Assembly (NCBI GenBank): GCA_023091735.1
Contig: JALKBU010000309.1
Span: forward strand, 1-49,577
Reading direction: 5' to 3'
DNA length: 49,577 nucleotides
DNA from: Trichomonas tenax
Lineage: Eukaryota; Parabasalia; Trichomonadida; Trichomonadidae
The position numbers were made by a program, and so were the translations under genes. A model generated the notes under the pieces. The model saw nothing but the letters and a program-made list of their open reading frames with translations. It was not told where the DNA came from and did not search any database. Shown here piece after piece: positions 28,866 through 37,490 of this stretch (its first letter is position 1; each line of letters begins with the position of its first letter).

Positions 28866-29645
28866 TCACGGGAAAATAATATTTCGAAATATTACATCTT
28901 TGTCTGATATGAAGAATATGATTGGGAAAATTGATCCGATGAAGAATCCCATTATAACGTCATCAGTGTGATGCCTGTGTTCAGTGATTCTCGTGCAGCC
29001 GATAATAAATGGATACAAAAACAAACAAAGAATGAGTATTTTGACCCAGAGATAGTGTGCGGTGATGCCATTCATCAAGAAAAGTATTAAAAAGAGACTT
29101 CCACTCATAGCAGTCGCTGAATGACCTGAAGGAAAGCTTTTGAACTCTTCGTTGAATGTCTTTCGAGTCATATCCTCAGGACACATAAACTCTGCCGTAG
29201 CATTTTCACCTAAAACAGCGAAAAAATCTGGTCGAGGTCTTCCAACCTGTATTTTGATAATATTCGCGATGATATTTGATAAAGCGATCGACGCCATGTG
29301 TAATATGATGGTTAAAAGGAAGTCAAACTTAAGAAAATAATTTATCTTGCATTTTGCTTTGAACAAAATGTAAATTAGGAGATAAATTGCGTACGGAATT
29401 CCTACAACATAAATCAAATTTTGTGTCTCGGTGATTCCACTGTTATAATGAGGATAAGAATTTCGCGGATCTGCTTTTGGAATGAATAAATGCTTTGGAT
29501 TTATGCCGTTGAGGTATGTCCAGATCGCAATGAGGATGGTTAAGATGATGAAATCGATCAAATAGTAATCAACGAAGACTTCTTTCGCTGAGACCATAAA
29601 ATGCTGAACTCTTTCAAAATTTACAATCATTACACTCTCTGGCAT
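28866..29645 (-). CDS. PAP2-family lipid phosphate phosphatase
   Basis: The product is 259 residues with about six membrane helices. All three phosphatase motifs are present: K-x6-R-P (KIQVGRPRP), P-S-G-H in SFPSGHSA, and R-x5-H-x3-D in TRITEHRHHTDD. Such enzymes dephosphorylate phosphatidate, lysophosphatidate or diacylglycerol pyrophosphate in ER or plasma membrane. The layout, with the long loop between motifs 1 and 2 carrying F-x-x-E-F-K-S-F, fits the LPP/DPP1 type. The start is the ATG at 29645 (a second ATG is at 29630); a GTG further upstream is ignored. The gene is the last one before a repeat terminus 55 bp away. Confidence 0.92.
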   Translation of the reverse strand: MPESVMIVNFERVQHFMVSAKEVFVDYYLIDFIILTILIAIWTYLNGINPKHLFIPKADPRNSYPHYNSGITETQNLIYVVGIPYAIYLLIYILFKAKCKINYFLKFDFLLTIILHMASIALSNIIANIIKIQVGRPRPDFFAVLGENATAEFMCPEDMTRKTFNEEFKSFPSGHSATAMSGSLFLILFLMNGITAHYLWVKILILCLFLYPFIIGCTRITEHRHHTDDVIMGFFIGSIFPIIFFISDKDVIFRNIIFP

Positions 29646-29700
29646 CTGAAACACCTAAATATTCGATTTTTGAATTATTATGAATTTTGTAACATACATC

Positions 29701-29848
29701 AGAGGTGTATCAACTCTGGGCGTCAGAACCAGATCAAACATGTTTGGGCAAATATAACTCTTGTGTGATGCCATACATAGTTGGAGTGTTAAACATATAT
29801 AATATCGTTTCATATTTTTCATTAACAATTTGATATCAGCTTATTATT
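29701..29848 (+). repeat. Dispersed repeat terminus, inverted relative to bases 1-148
   Basis: This is about 97% identical to the reverse complement of the left edge of the window. The similarity boundary is sharp at 29701 (AGAGGTGTATCAACTCTGGG). The element presumably extends rightwards into the gene desert. How far cannot be seen because the partner copy is cut by the window edge. Confidence 0.85.
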
Positions 29849-30403
29849 GAGTAAATAGCAATATTTATTATAAATATATCATATGCCAACAACATAGTAA
29901 CATATTACAAATAATACATAATACAAGCCCCTAATTGAATAATTATTCAGTATCTTAATTTATAAATACACGAAATCATTGCGGAGACGACAATATACAT
30001 AGATGCATGCACATATATATCCAGCGCAGGCTGCGAGCTTGCTCGCAGCATTTTGTGCCATTTGTGTGTGTGTTCTTTGCTACAAATCCCATTCAAGCAT
30101 TTAATTTTGCTCTTCAGAGGCATTCTGAAGTGGAAATCTATAATATTTCATTCGATTTACATCTATAATTGCTATCAAACAGTACATAAATATATCGACC
30201 AATGACATAAGAAATTGTTCAACAATATAATTTGCTAAAAACACCTATTTTGAAAGTAATATTAAAATTATCTAAGTGACGTAAAGGGTATACTATGTGT
30301 TTGACAATTGAAACAGACGCAGCACAGAAAATAATTCCGATATTCGCTACGAATAGTTCGCCTTCTATTCTAGAAGTATTAGTTCTCGAAAAAATCTCGA
30401 CTT

Positions 30404-30520
30404 TCAAGGAGGTTTTTTTTGATGCCCATTTTCTTCATCTACTTTAGGATTTCCACCTATGAAAATTTCATTAAATTGTTCCTGTGTTAAATTAAGAATA
30501 TCTTGTTCTGTGTATTCCAT
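30404..30520 (-). pseudogene. Short coding-like ORF ending at an A8 run
   Basis: An ATG at 30520 opens 38 codons (MEYTEQDILNLTQEQFNEIF then I-G-G-N-P-K-V-D-E-E-N-G-H). They have ordinary coding composition and stop just after eight A's. In another frame across the A8, coding-like sequence (KVEIFSRTNTSRIEGELF) continues to about 30219. This suggests the 5' piece of a longer gene broken by slippage, or debris of the mobile element starting at 29701. The family is not recognised. Confidence 0.35.
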
Positions 30521-31417
30521 TATTTATTAGAGAAAAAATATAAAAAGGAGGGGAACTTTTTTTCCCATTTTTTCGGAGTTTCTTCTCTTCAGCAAAATTT
30601 TTCCTATGATAAGTTGCAGCAAATCTGCTACTTCCATTGTACTAAGCACAATACATGCCGCCAGTTTACAATAGACATCATCAGCAAAAGCAAAATCTAT
30701 TAAAGCGATATTATCGAATTAATATGGGCTTTAACGATTACATCATATTTCCGGGTTCTGTAGCACTCTTATTAGATTGCGCTACTTTTGAGGCGTTTTC
30801 GAGGTATAAAATAATGGCAATATTTTAGATCTTTGGCAAAACACTACAATTTTGACTGTAAGTCACAGCATAGAAAGAATATCTATCGCTTATGTCATGT
30901 AGGTACTTTTCGAGTCAATAGGGTGAGCCAGTTTTAAAATACAAAATGGAATTTACGAACAGATGAGATTTATGGTCAAAATTACTCTGTTGCTGACTGA
31001 GCATGATTATTTACTAGCATTTCCATCAGTAAATCGTTGATTTACCTTTATAACAAACTTAATACAACCACAAATGACCGAAGTTGATAAAAACCTGGTC
31101 TCTGTTTGTGCTAGATGTTAAATCCTATGCAATTAGGATATAATCAGCTATGTTGTTATACTTTATTCGATTAAGAATTTTTTAAAAAACAATTTTAAGT
31201 TATAACATATGTAAATAATTTAGAGCATATATTTGAAAAAGTGAACTTATAGATTCTCTCAACTTTCACCACAAAAAATCGTAAAAAAAGGATCAATATA
31301 TGAATAGTAGTGAAGAAAACACACATATTTTCAAATTCCAGTATTCTCACTATAATATCCTTGGCTAAGAAGTTATTTCGTTTATGTATGTCCGAAAAGG
31401 TGAATGAAAAGTAACGC

Positions 31418-31428
31418 TTTACACGTCA
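31418..31428 (+). promoter_or_regulatory. Orphan TTTACnnGnCA element
   Basis: TTTACACGTCA lies in the gene desert with no recognisable gene within 3 kb downstream. TATGTAAGGTGTCAAAA follows 10 bp later. It might mark an unannotated non-coding transcript through the hairpin cluster that starts about 170 bp downstream, or be a chance match. Confidence 0.35.
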
Positions 31429-31600
31429 AATCTGATATGTAAGGTGTCAAAATACAAGTTAGGGGGTGACGCCTATATATCACTTTTAATATGGCTTTGC
31501 GCGTTACAGCAAGAGATGTAGACATCGAATGGATAAGATCTGCAGCACATTAAGTAAATAGAGGAGTCAAATTCACCCTTTTCATATTAGAACCAAAATG

Positions 31601-31699
31601 TTTTTTCGTCGAAATCACAGTGCTGCTCCATCATCTGAGGTAGATCCATGATGTACCTACCTCATATGATGGAGCAGCACTGTGATTTCGACGAAAAAA
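31601..31699. repeat. Near-perfect hairpin, 43-bp stem with 13-base loop
   Basis: The left arm at 31601-31643 and right arm at 31657-31699 are complementary at 42 of 43 positions. The core of the left arm is CGTCGAAATCACAGTGCTGC. The arms end in T6/A6. A shorter relative occurs at 31991-32053. Confidence 0.92.
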
Positions 31700-31723
31700 A
31701 AAACTTAAAAGAGCAGATAATAT

Positions 31724-31839
31724 GTGATTCTGGACTTTTTCGAAATATCCATGAATAGTGGTTCATCACCCACTACCTAGCAACAGGCCGTCGGCTTAGC
31801 ATCAGTATTCATAGATATTTTGAAAAAGTCCAAAATCAT
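31724..31839. repeat. Hairpin, 33-base arms with 50-base loop
   Basis: Arms at 31724-31756 and 31807-31839 share the TGGACTTTTT core. The differences are one G-T pair, two C-A mismatches and the terminal base. The left arm and loop are duplicated 360 bp downstream (32084 onwards). Confidence 0.75.
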
Positions 31840-31877
31840 CAAAATCTCATCTCTTTTTCTATTAAATATTTTAAATT

Positions 31878-31944
31878 CTCCTATTTCTCAAGCATTTGTG
31901 ATCGCTTCAATATGGATCAACCCCACATGCTTGAGAAATGGGAG
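31878..31944. repeat. Hairpin, 18-bp stem
   Basis: CTCCTATTTCTCAAGCAT at 31878-31895 pairs with 31927-31944. Every position pairs if one U-G wobble is allowed. The loop is 31 bases. Confidence 0.75.
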
Positions 31945-31990
31945 TATTTTGGCATCAACACATTCATCGTTTTTGAGAAATGTTGTTCGC

Positions 31991-32053
31991 TGCAATCACA
32001 GTTCTGCTCCATCATGGAGAAGCCACACATAATGGAGTAGAACTGTGATTGCA
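31991..32053. repeat. Hairpin, 22-bp stem, relative of the 31601 hairpin
   Basis: The arm at 31991-32012 (TGCAATCACAGTTCTGCTCC and AT) pairs fully with 32032-32053 if one G-U wobble is allowed. The arm shares AATCACAGTnCTGCTCCAT with the 31601 hairpin. The sequences that follow each hairpin are also similar. Confidence 0.8.
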
Positions 32054-32186
32054 ACAAAAAAGCACTATAAAAGTGCAGATAATTTGTGATTGTAGACTTT
32101 GTGGGAATATCAGGAATTAATGATGCTGCACCCACTACGCATCAACAGGCAGTCGATGTGGATATTATATGCACTTTCATACCGCG

Positions 32187-32275
32187 ATAATGATGATTCT
32201 TTTAAAATTTTCCCGCTCTATTCTTCTCAATTTCAATTTTTCATATTTAGCGGCGCAAAAAAGAATCATCATTAT
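32187..32275. repeat. Hairpin, 17-bp perfect stem
   Basis: ATAATGATGATTCTTTT at 32187-32203 and its exact complement at 32259-32275 enclose a 55-base loop. Confidence 0.75.
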
Positions 32276-32660
32276 TTTTGGAGAATAACACACAGAGCTT
32301 ATTTGTGAACACTTGGAATACCTTTTTTCAAAAAAAGCTAAAAAGCATATTTGTGATTAGATTTACTTATTTATCATCGACAACAACATATTTTACGTTA
32401 TAAAAATGCTATACAATGGGAATATAATATATTATAATGAGTAAAGCACATCATGGCAAATCAATGTTTTTGATGCAAGATATATCTAATATTTTAATGA
32501 AATATAGACTTTGTTAGCTGATTCTTTAATATATCATGCACAACAGGATTTTGTACATTGGGGTTCAAGAACTTAGCAAAAAGTTATTCCAGTGAATTAA
32601 AAAACGAGTTTCGCCGACTTTGCGTATCAATTTTAGACAAGCCATGATTATGGATATCCT

Positions 32661-32721
32661 CAGATTGGGGATTTATCATGGGTGTACAAAATTTTGGACT
32701 CCCATGATAAATCACAATCTG
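32661..32721. repeat. Hairpin, about 19-bp stem with a bulge
   Basis: CAGATTG-GGG-ATTTATCATGGG (32661-32682) pairs with 32701-32721, with a small bulge in the GGG region and an 18-base loop. Confidence 0.7.
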
Positions 32722-34587
32722 TATACTACTAGTCCATTATTTATTTTGTGAAATAATGTTAAACTTCATGAAAATCTTATTGGAATTTTGTATGACAAGT
32801 TTTGGTTAATGAAAGTTATTCTATAAACATCCTGCAACATTAAAAGTATTGCCTATATGTTTCAATATGTATACAGAATTATATGAAAAAGAATCAAGGA
32901 GATATATCGATATTTTATAAAAAATAATGAACAAACAATTGATTGTTAAGGGTCCGTTATGGCCAAACTTCCCGTATCGTCTTTCACTTTTTTGGTGTAT
33001 TTTTAACTTTTTTAGGTACAAGAAAATGTTTAAAAATTATTAAAAAAAAAACAACCTTCTTGATTTTGTTTTCTCTCATGCTAAGGATTAATTGCTTGGA
33101 GTATCGCAGCTCAATTCCAACTTTTTAATTATAATATTATAATAATAATAATCAGCGGGAAAAGGTGAAATCATTTACCATTTTAATAGCCACTTGAATA
33201 TATACATGCTAAAAAATATGCTGATAATTGTAAAGTAGTAAAATAAGCAAGCAAAACACAATGAAATTCTGCTGTTTCTTCGCGTTCAATTTGCTTGATG
33301 CATTAAACAGTTACTATAGCCTATGATAGCTATGTTATTTCAATTAGGTGTTTTGGTATCCATAAGTAACACGAATTATTACACCTAAATTTATGGATAG
33401 CTCTACATTGGTTCTGGGCTTTCGTCCACGTGAATTGATAGCATAACTGTCTCCCTTGCGTTATTTCGTGTAAATGCCCTAAAGCTTTCATATGTTTTTC
33501 AAAAATCGAGGAATTTTTGAGTAATAATTAATTTATTTTTATGCTTAATATTCATATATCAATGTTTTGTTGTGAAATTCATATTTGTGTGAGATCATCT
33601 TCAAAAACATGTATTTTGGCATTACAGCGATCTCAGTACTACAAATAATGCAAATTATACCTTGAAATCGAGAAATATGCAAATTTTGCTGTTTTTTTAA
33701 ATTGCTTTCTCCCTGTTAGTATTTTGTAAATTTATTACCAAAATACTGCTAAGTGATGATTGGTAAATGGATTAATGCAAGAAAAAGGGTCCTGATTTTC
33801 ACATCACTCGTGTTTTCTGAAAAAAATCACATTTCTTTTTCAACGTCAATGATTTTTACGTTTTAATTGTTTTTTAAGCGAGAGATATTAATGAATCTCC
33901 TCTAATATGCTATATGCAATGAATCGCATACCATTGTAAATCTAGATCTCTCTATCTTGAAAAGCATCAAATTGTGGGAAATACGTTTTTTAGACAATCT
34001 CATAGAATATTTTGAGAGCCTATATTTGCCGATAGCGAACCCTTAAAATGAAAATCATATGATTTGTCATATAAGTCATCTGCCATAATGTAGATTGGCA
34101 ACAATTAAAGACAAAAATAAGACTAAATATTTGTTGAAAAATCCATTTTTAATCGAAAACTTCAATATGATTACATATGCATGGCTGATATATGATGATA
34201 AAAAGCTCCAAAGCGATAATTTTTTAACAAGTTTGAAAATAGCTGGAAATAATATATAGAATATAATTAGCCTATAATATTTTTCATCACCTATTCAAAA
34301 AATAAAGTATTCAAAAAAATTAATGTGTTATACTCTGTAACATATTGTGTGTATTATTTCTGAAAATACATTTTGTTCTTTCTCAAAAGAATTTGTAAAG
34401 CTCACTCTCATATTTTTGAGACCACTATAATTCAAAGAATGTCAAATTTATTAACGTAGGATTCGACTATAAACTATGTCATTAGTTGAATTATGCAAAA
34501 ATAATATTACAATTTTCTATTACTATATCAAAATGTTAGCTACACTCTATAGAGCATTTTTGTATTTCTAAAATTTTCTTTCAAAAT

Positions 34588-34740
34588 TCAATAGAAATTT
34601 ATCAAAAAAATTGAAAAGACTGTTTTCTTCTCAAAAATATATTTTACACTTGAACCATATTGACGTAGAAATGATTTAGATAGATATTTATCAAATAATT
34701 TGAAACAAATGTTTTTCTTCTCAAAATTATATTAAAAAAA
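34588..34740 (+). repeat. Imperfect direct duplication upstream of the kinase gene
   Basis: A segment of about 55 bp around AAATTTATCAAAAAAATTG and TTTTCTTCTCAAAA (34588-34645) is repeated as ATATTTATCAAATAATTTG and TTTTTCTTCTCAAAA (34682-34738). The second copy ends a few bases before the ATG at 34746. It looks like a duplicated core-promoter block. Confidence 0.55.
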
Positions 34741-34745
34741 TTTCA

Positions 34746-35666
34746 ATGAACGCGAGAGATGAAGCGTTCTTAGAGATGAAGAATCTGCAGTTTAGGGATA
34801 TCATTGGCTGCGGAGCCTGCGGTGTTGTGTACTTAGTTTATGACCCTCTTTACAAGCGCGATTTTGCCCTAAAATCGATCATTGAAAAGAAATTTAACAA
34901 GAGTGAGGTAGATTGCATGAAACAAGTGGATGTCTATAACATTGTTCGCCTCTATAGTTATGATTACTATGACGGATCTGTATATCTTTTGATGGAATAC
35001 TGCCCCTCTTCACTGGACAGGTACATTAAGAAGAGAAACATGATCTCTCAGGAGAACCTTATTAAGTACTCCATTGGTGTTCTAAAGGCAATCAGAGCTT
35101 GTCATCATTGCAAAGTTGCACACTTAGACATCAAACCAGCGAACTTTTTGATCGATTTCTATGACAGGATAAGGGTCTGCGACTTCGGCTTCTCCTCAAT
35201 TTATCATGACTGCGAGCTTGACAAAACTTGTGTAGGATCTGTTCCTTTCATGGCTCCAGAAATCATCAACGGACAGCCACACGATCCATTCAAGGCTGAC
35301 GTTTGGGCCATCGGCGTCACTTTCTTCATGATGGCCACAGGCAAATTCCCATGGCCTGGCGATGATAGAACAACATTATGCAATAACTTGCAGAAGATGC
35401 CTCCAAGGATCGAATTGATCACAAATCCTGACTATGTGAACATCATTCAAAGGTGTTTGTCACTTGATCCTAAGCAGAGACCAACAATTGACGATCTATT
35501 GAACATGCCGATCTTCAGGGAGAACTCGAGCATTGTTTTCGGAAAGAGCGAAGTCAGGAAAGTGTACCCGATGTCTCTCAGGACGAAGGTCCATTCCCAG
35601 ACGAATTACAATAATTTTATTATTCAACCAAAGATTCAAAAATCACGTCTTCAACAAAGCGTCTAA
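34746..35666 (+). CDS. Ser/Thr protein kinase (CAMK/other type)
   Basis: The product is 306 residues, nearly all kinase domain (about 15-265). It shows GCGACGVVYLV, Lys43 (FALKS), HLDIKPANFL (the HRD Arg is Leu, residues 126-128), CDFGFSS (145-151), MAPEII (169-174) and DVWAIGVTFFMMATGKFPWPG. The overall look is that of the trichomonad-expanded CAMK-like kinases. The HLD variant, lacking the Arg that contacts a phosphorylated activation loop, suggests activity that does not depend on activation-loop phosphorylation. The basic C-tail (266-306) has no recognised domain. The ATG follows TTTCA directly, so the 5' UTR may be only a few bases. Confidence 0.9.
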   Translation: MNARDEAFLEMKNLQFRDIIGCGACGVVYLVYDPLYKRDFALKSIIEKKFNKSEVDCMKQVDVYNIVRLYSYDYYDGSVYLLMEYCPSSLDRYIKKRNMISQENLIKYSIGVLKAIRACHHCKVAHLDIKPANFLIDFYDRIRVCDFGFSSIYHDCELDKTCVGSVPFMAPEIINGQPHDPFKADVWAIGVTFFMMATGKFPWPGDDRTTLCNNLQKMPPRIELITNPDYVNIIQRCLSLDPKQRPTIDDLLNMPIFRENSSIVFGKSEVRKVYPMSLRTKVHSQTNYNNFIIQPKIQKSRLQQSV

Positions 35667-35832
35667 CAATCACTTGTAATGATGAGTAGATAATTTGTTT
35701 TTGATAATATATTTTTATTTTTTTGTTTGTAAATTTAGTTATTTGTTATTTGTTCTTTCTCTCTTTTGTAATAATCCAGAAAAAGATCAAACACTTTATG
35801 CAATATTATATATTTATCAAACAAAAATAACA

Positions 35833-36534
35833 TTAAAACACACGTTCATAAGGTTTGTCACGTGAGGATCCGTTCTTTGAGTCTCTAAAGATCATAACTT
35901 CTACATCATCAACGTCATTGCACAAAGGATTCCTTGTGAATTTTGGATCCATTCCCTTTAGGATATGCTCGAAGCCATATTTCTCAAATGGTCCCTGATT
36001 ATCGAACAGTGTTGAGTTTTCAGATTTCGAGCCAATGAATTTGGTAAATATCTTCTCATTGACCTTAAAGTGCTCGTTATCGATCCACGCGACTCCGATG
36101 TGGCACTCTGCTCCATCGGCGAGCCTGGAAATGCATAGAGCGTTATAAAGCTTGATATCGAACGAGCGTGAGTTTTCGTTTCTCCTTGTGAAGTTCTTTA
36201 TTTATTCGAGGGTCATCGGCCTCTGGCTCCACTCGTTTGCGGGGATTAAGCCGATCTATGGCGGAGCAATAAAAATCTCGTTCATTAATTTTCCTGGTGT
36301 TATAGACTCAGTGAGCTTAGTGTTAAAGGAATTATGTATCGACACGGTCGCATTTTTTGAGTTCTTGGTAAGTTCATCCTCATTTTCGTCATTATTATCT
36401 AACACAGAATTGAACAAAAAAGGCAATCCAAGTATATGCTGAAGTACCCCCTGTTTATCGCGTGGAATCGGAAAGACTTCAGAAAGGCCCATGAAGCGTT
36501 TCGAAGAATTATCATTAGTAAGAACTTCAACCAT
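35833..36534 (-). pseudogene. Initiator-binding-domain-like gene with two in-frame stops
   Basis: A single frame of 234 codons from ATG 36534 to TAA 35833 is broken only by TAG at 36256-36258 and TAA at about 36208. Codons on both sides are coding-like and no frameshift is needed. After the stops the reading gives IKNFTRRNENSRSFDIKLYN, then a segment containing G-V-A-W-I-D-N-E-H-F-K-V-N-E-K, G-S-K-S-E-N, L-F-D-N-Q-G-P-F-E-K-Y-G-F. That spacing resembles the winged-helix initiator-binding domain (IBD) of trichomonad IBP39-type proteins; this is a memory-based, tentative match. The N-terminal 92 codons are polar and disordered. Two nonsense mutations without indels indicate recent loss. Confidence 0.75.
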
Positions 36535-36984
36535 TTTGTTGAAATTCGTTTTACTTCACAAAAATTCGCTTTATAAAAATACTTAGAAACAAATGTAGAG
36601 CTTATATTATAATTTTGAACGATTTTTTAATTTTTAAATTTTTGAATACGCTTTCAAAAATTATTCAGTTTCATACATAAGTATAGCTTTGAAACGTTCC
36701 ATAGATCATAAATTCAACAATAAGTAATGACGATTTTTGCATAATATTATCTCAAAATTGAGATGAAATCTAATATTATGGTAAACTTTATCTCAATTTT
36801 GAACAAATTAATCATTATATTAATTTTATGTAATTTACAAAAACTATATTAGCATCTACAAATGATGGATAATAAAATTATAAAGAAATCAATGATAGTT
36901 CGTTATTTTCGATTTTTCCGATTGTTATTGATTTATTTAGACATTTCTGAGAAAATATTTTTCATCGTTTAGTTTCGACGAAAG
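36535..36984. other. Intergenic region, 450 bp
   Basis: AT-rich divergent promoter region. It contains palindromic TCTCAAAATTGAGA near 36750 with a flanking TAATATTATG/CATAATATTA inverted pair. No gene is visible. Confidence 0.35.
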
Positions 36985-37305
36985 ATGAATTTTGGTTTTA
37001 TCGACAATCAAAAAAATCTAATTCTCCTTCTGATACTCATTTCACTCCTTTTGGAGATACTTTTGAGGCAGTTTCCGCAAACTTTAGGTTCAGTTAAACA
37101 TGATATAAGGTTCAATAAAATTTCATTAATGCTATTGTTTAATTTCATTGTTACACTTGTTGTAAAAATCTATTTTTCTGCCTATATCTTTGATGTATGC
37201 TTAAAATACGAACTTTGTGAGGAATCAGAAAAAATAAAGAAGATTTTTCAAATATTTTTGTATATTTATATTCTACATTTGATATGTAAGCAATTTATCG
37301 AATGA
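36985..37305 (+). CDS. Small membrane protein, 106 aa
   Basis: Three hydrophobic segments at about 12-27, 45-70 and 86-104 are separated by short charged loops. The first starts soon after the N-terminus (MNFGFIDNQKNLILLLILIS) and could act as a signal anchor. Two Cys flank an acidic loop (C-L-K-Y-E-L-C-E-E). No family is recognised. An AT-rich frame of this hydrophobicity can arise by chance, so it is less certain than its neighbours. Confidence 0.5.
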   Translation: MNFGFIDNQKNLILLLILISLLLEILLRQFPQTLGSVKHDIRFNKISLMLLFNFIVTLVVKIYFSAYIFDVCLKYELCEESEKIKKIFQIFLYIYILHLICKQFIE

Positions 37306-37367
37306 TTTATATCAAATGCAAAGTTCCAAAAATGACATTTTGTAAATTTATTTTGTCATTTTAAAAT

Positions 37368-37454
37368 TTTACTTGTCAATTTACAATTTACACGACAATT
37401 TTAAAATTACATGGCAATTTATGATTTTACACGACAATTTAAATTTACATGACA
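37368..37454 (+). promoter_or_regulatory. Five-copy phased TTTACnnGnCA array upstream of Sec5-like gene
   Basis: Copies start at 37368 (TTTACTTGTCA), 37387 (TTTACACGACA), 37406 (ATTACATGGCA), 37426 (TTTACACGACA) and 37444 (TTTACATGACA). Spacings are 19, 19, 20 and 18 bp. All are in the same orientation, and the first four are followed by ATTT. The last copy ends 36 bp before the ATG at 37491. Partial copies (TTTTGTCATTTT, TGACATTTTGTAAA) lie just upstream. Confidence 0.8.
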
Positions 37455-37490
37455 AAAATGTAAACACAAATAAAATTTCAAAATATTAAA

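Larger units (their letters stand above)
29849..34745. other. Gene desert, 4.9 kb, with hairpins and probable mobile-element debris
   Basis: No full-length gene is present. It includes a perfect GCTGCGAGC-TT-GCTCGCAGC hairpin at 30030-30049, a 38-codon coding-like ORF at 30404-30520 (minus), an isolated TTTACACGTCA at 31418-31428, a dense hairpin cluster at 31601-32721, further weak hairpins near 33350-33400 and 33719-33752, and a duplicated block at 34588-34740 upstream of the kinase. The rest is AT-rich and featureless to me. Confidence 0.55.

Noticed and set aside
32284..32295. AATAACACACAG, 11 of 12 matches to the trichomonad intron 3' motif ACTAACACACAG
   Set aside because: No coding exons flank it and no suitable GTATGT donor lies nearby; judged coincidental.
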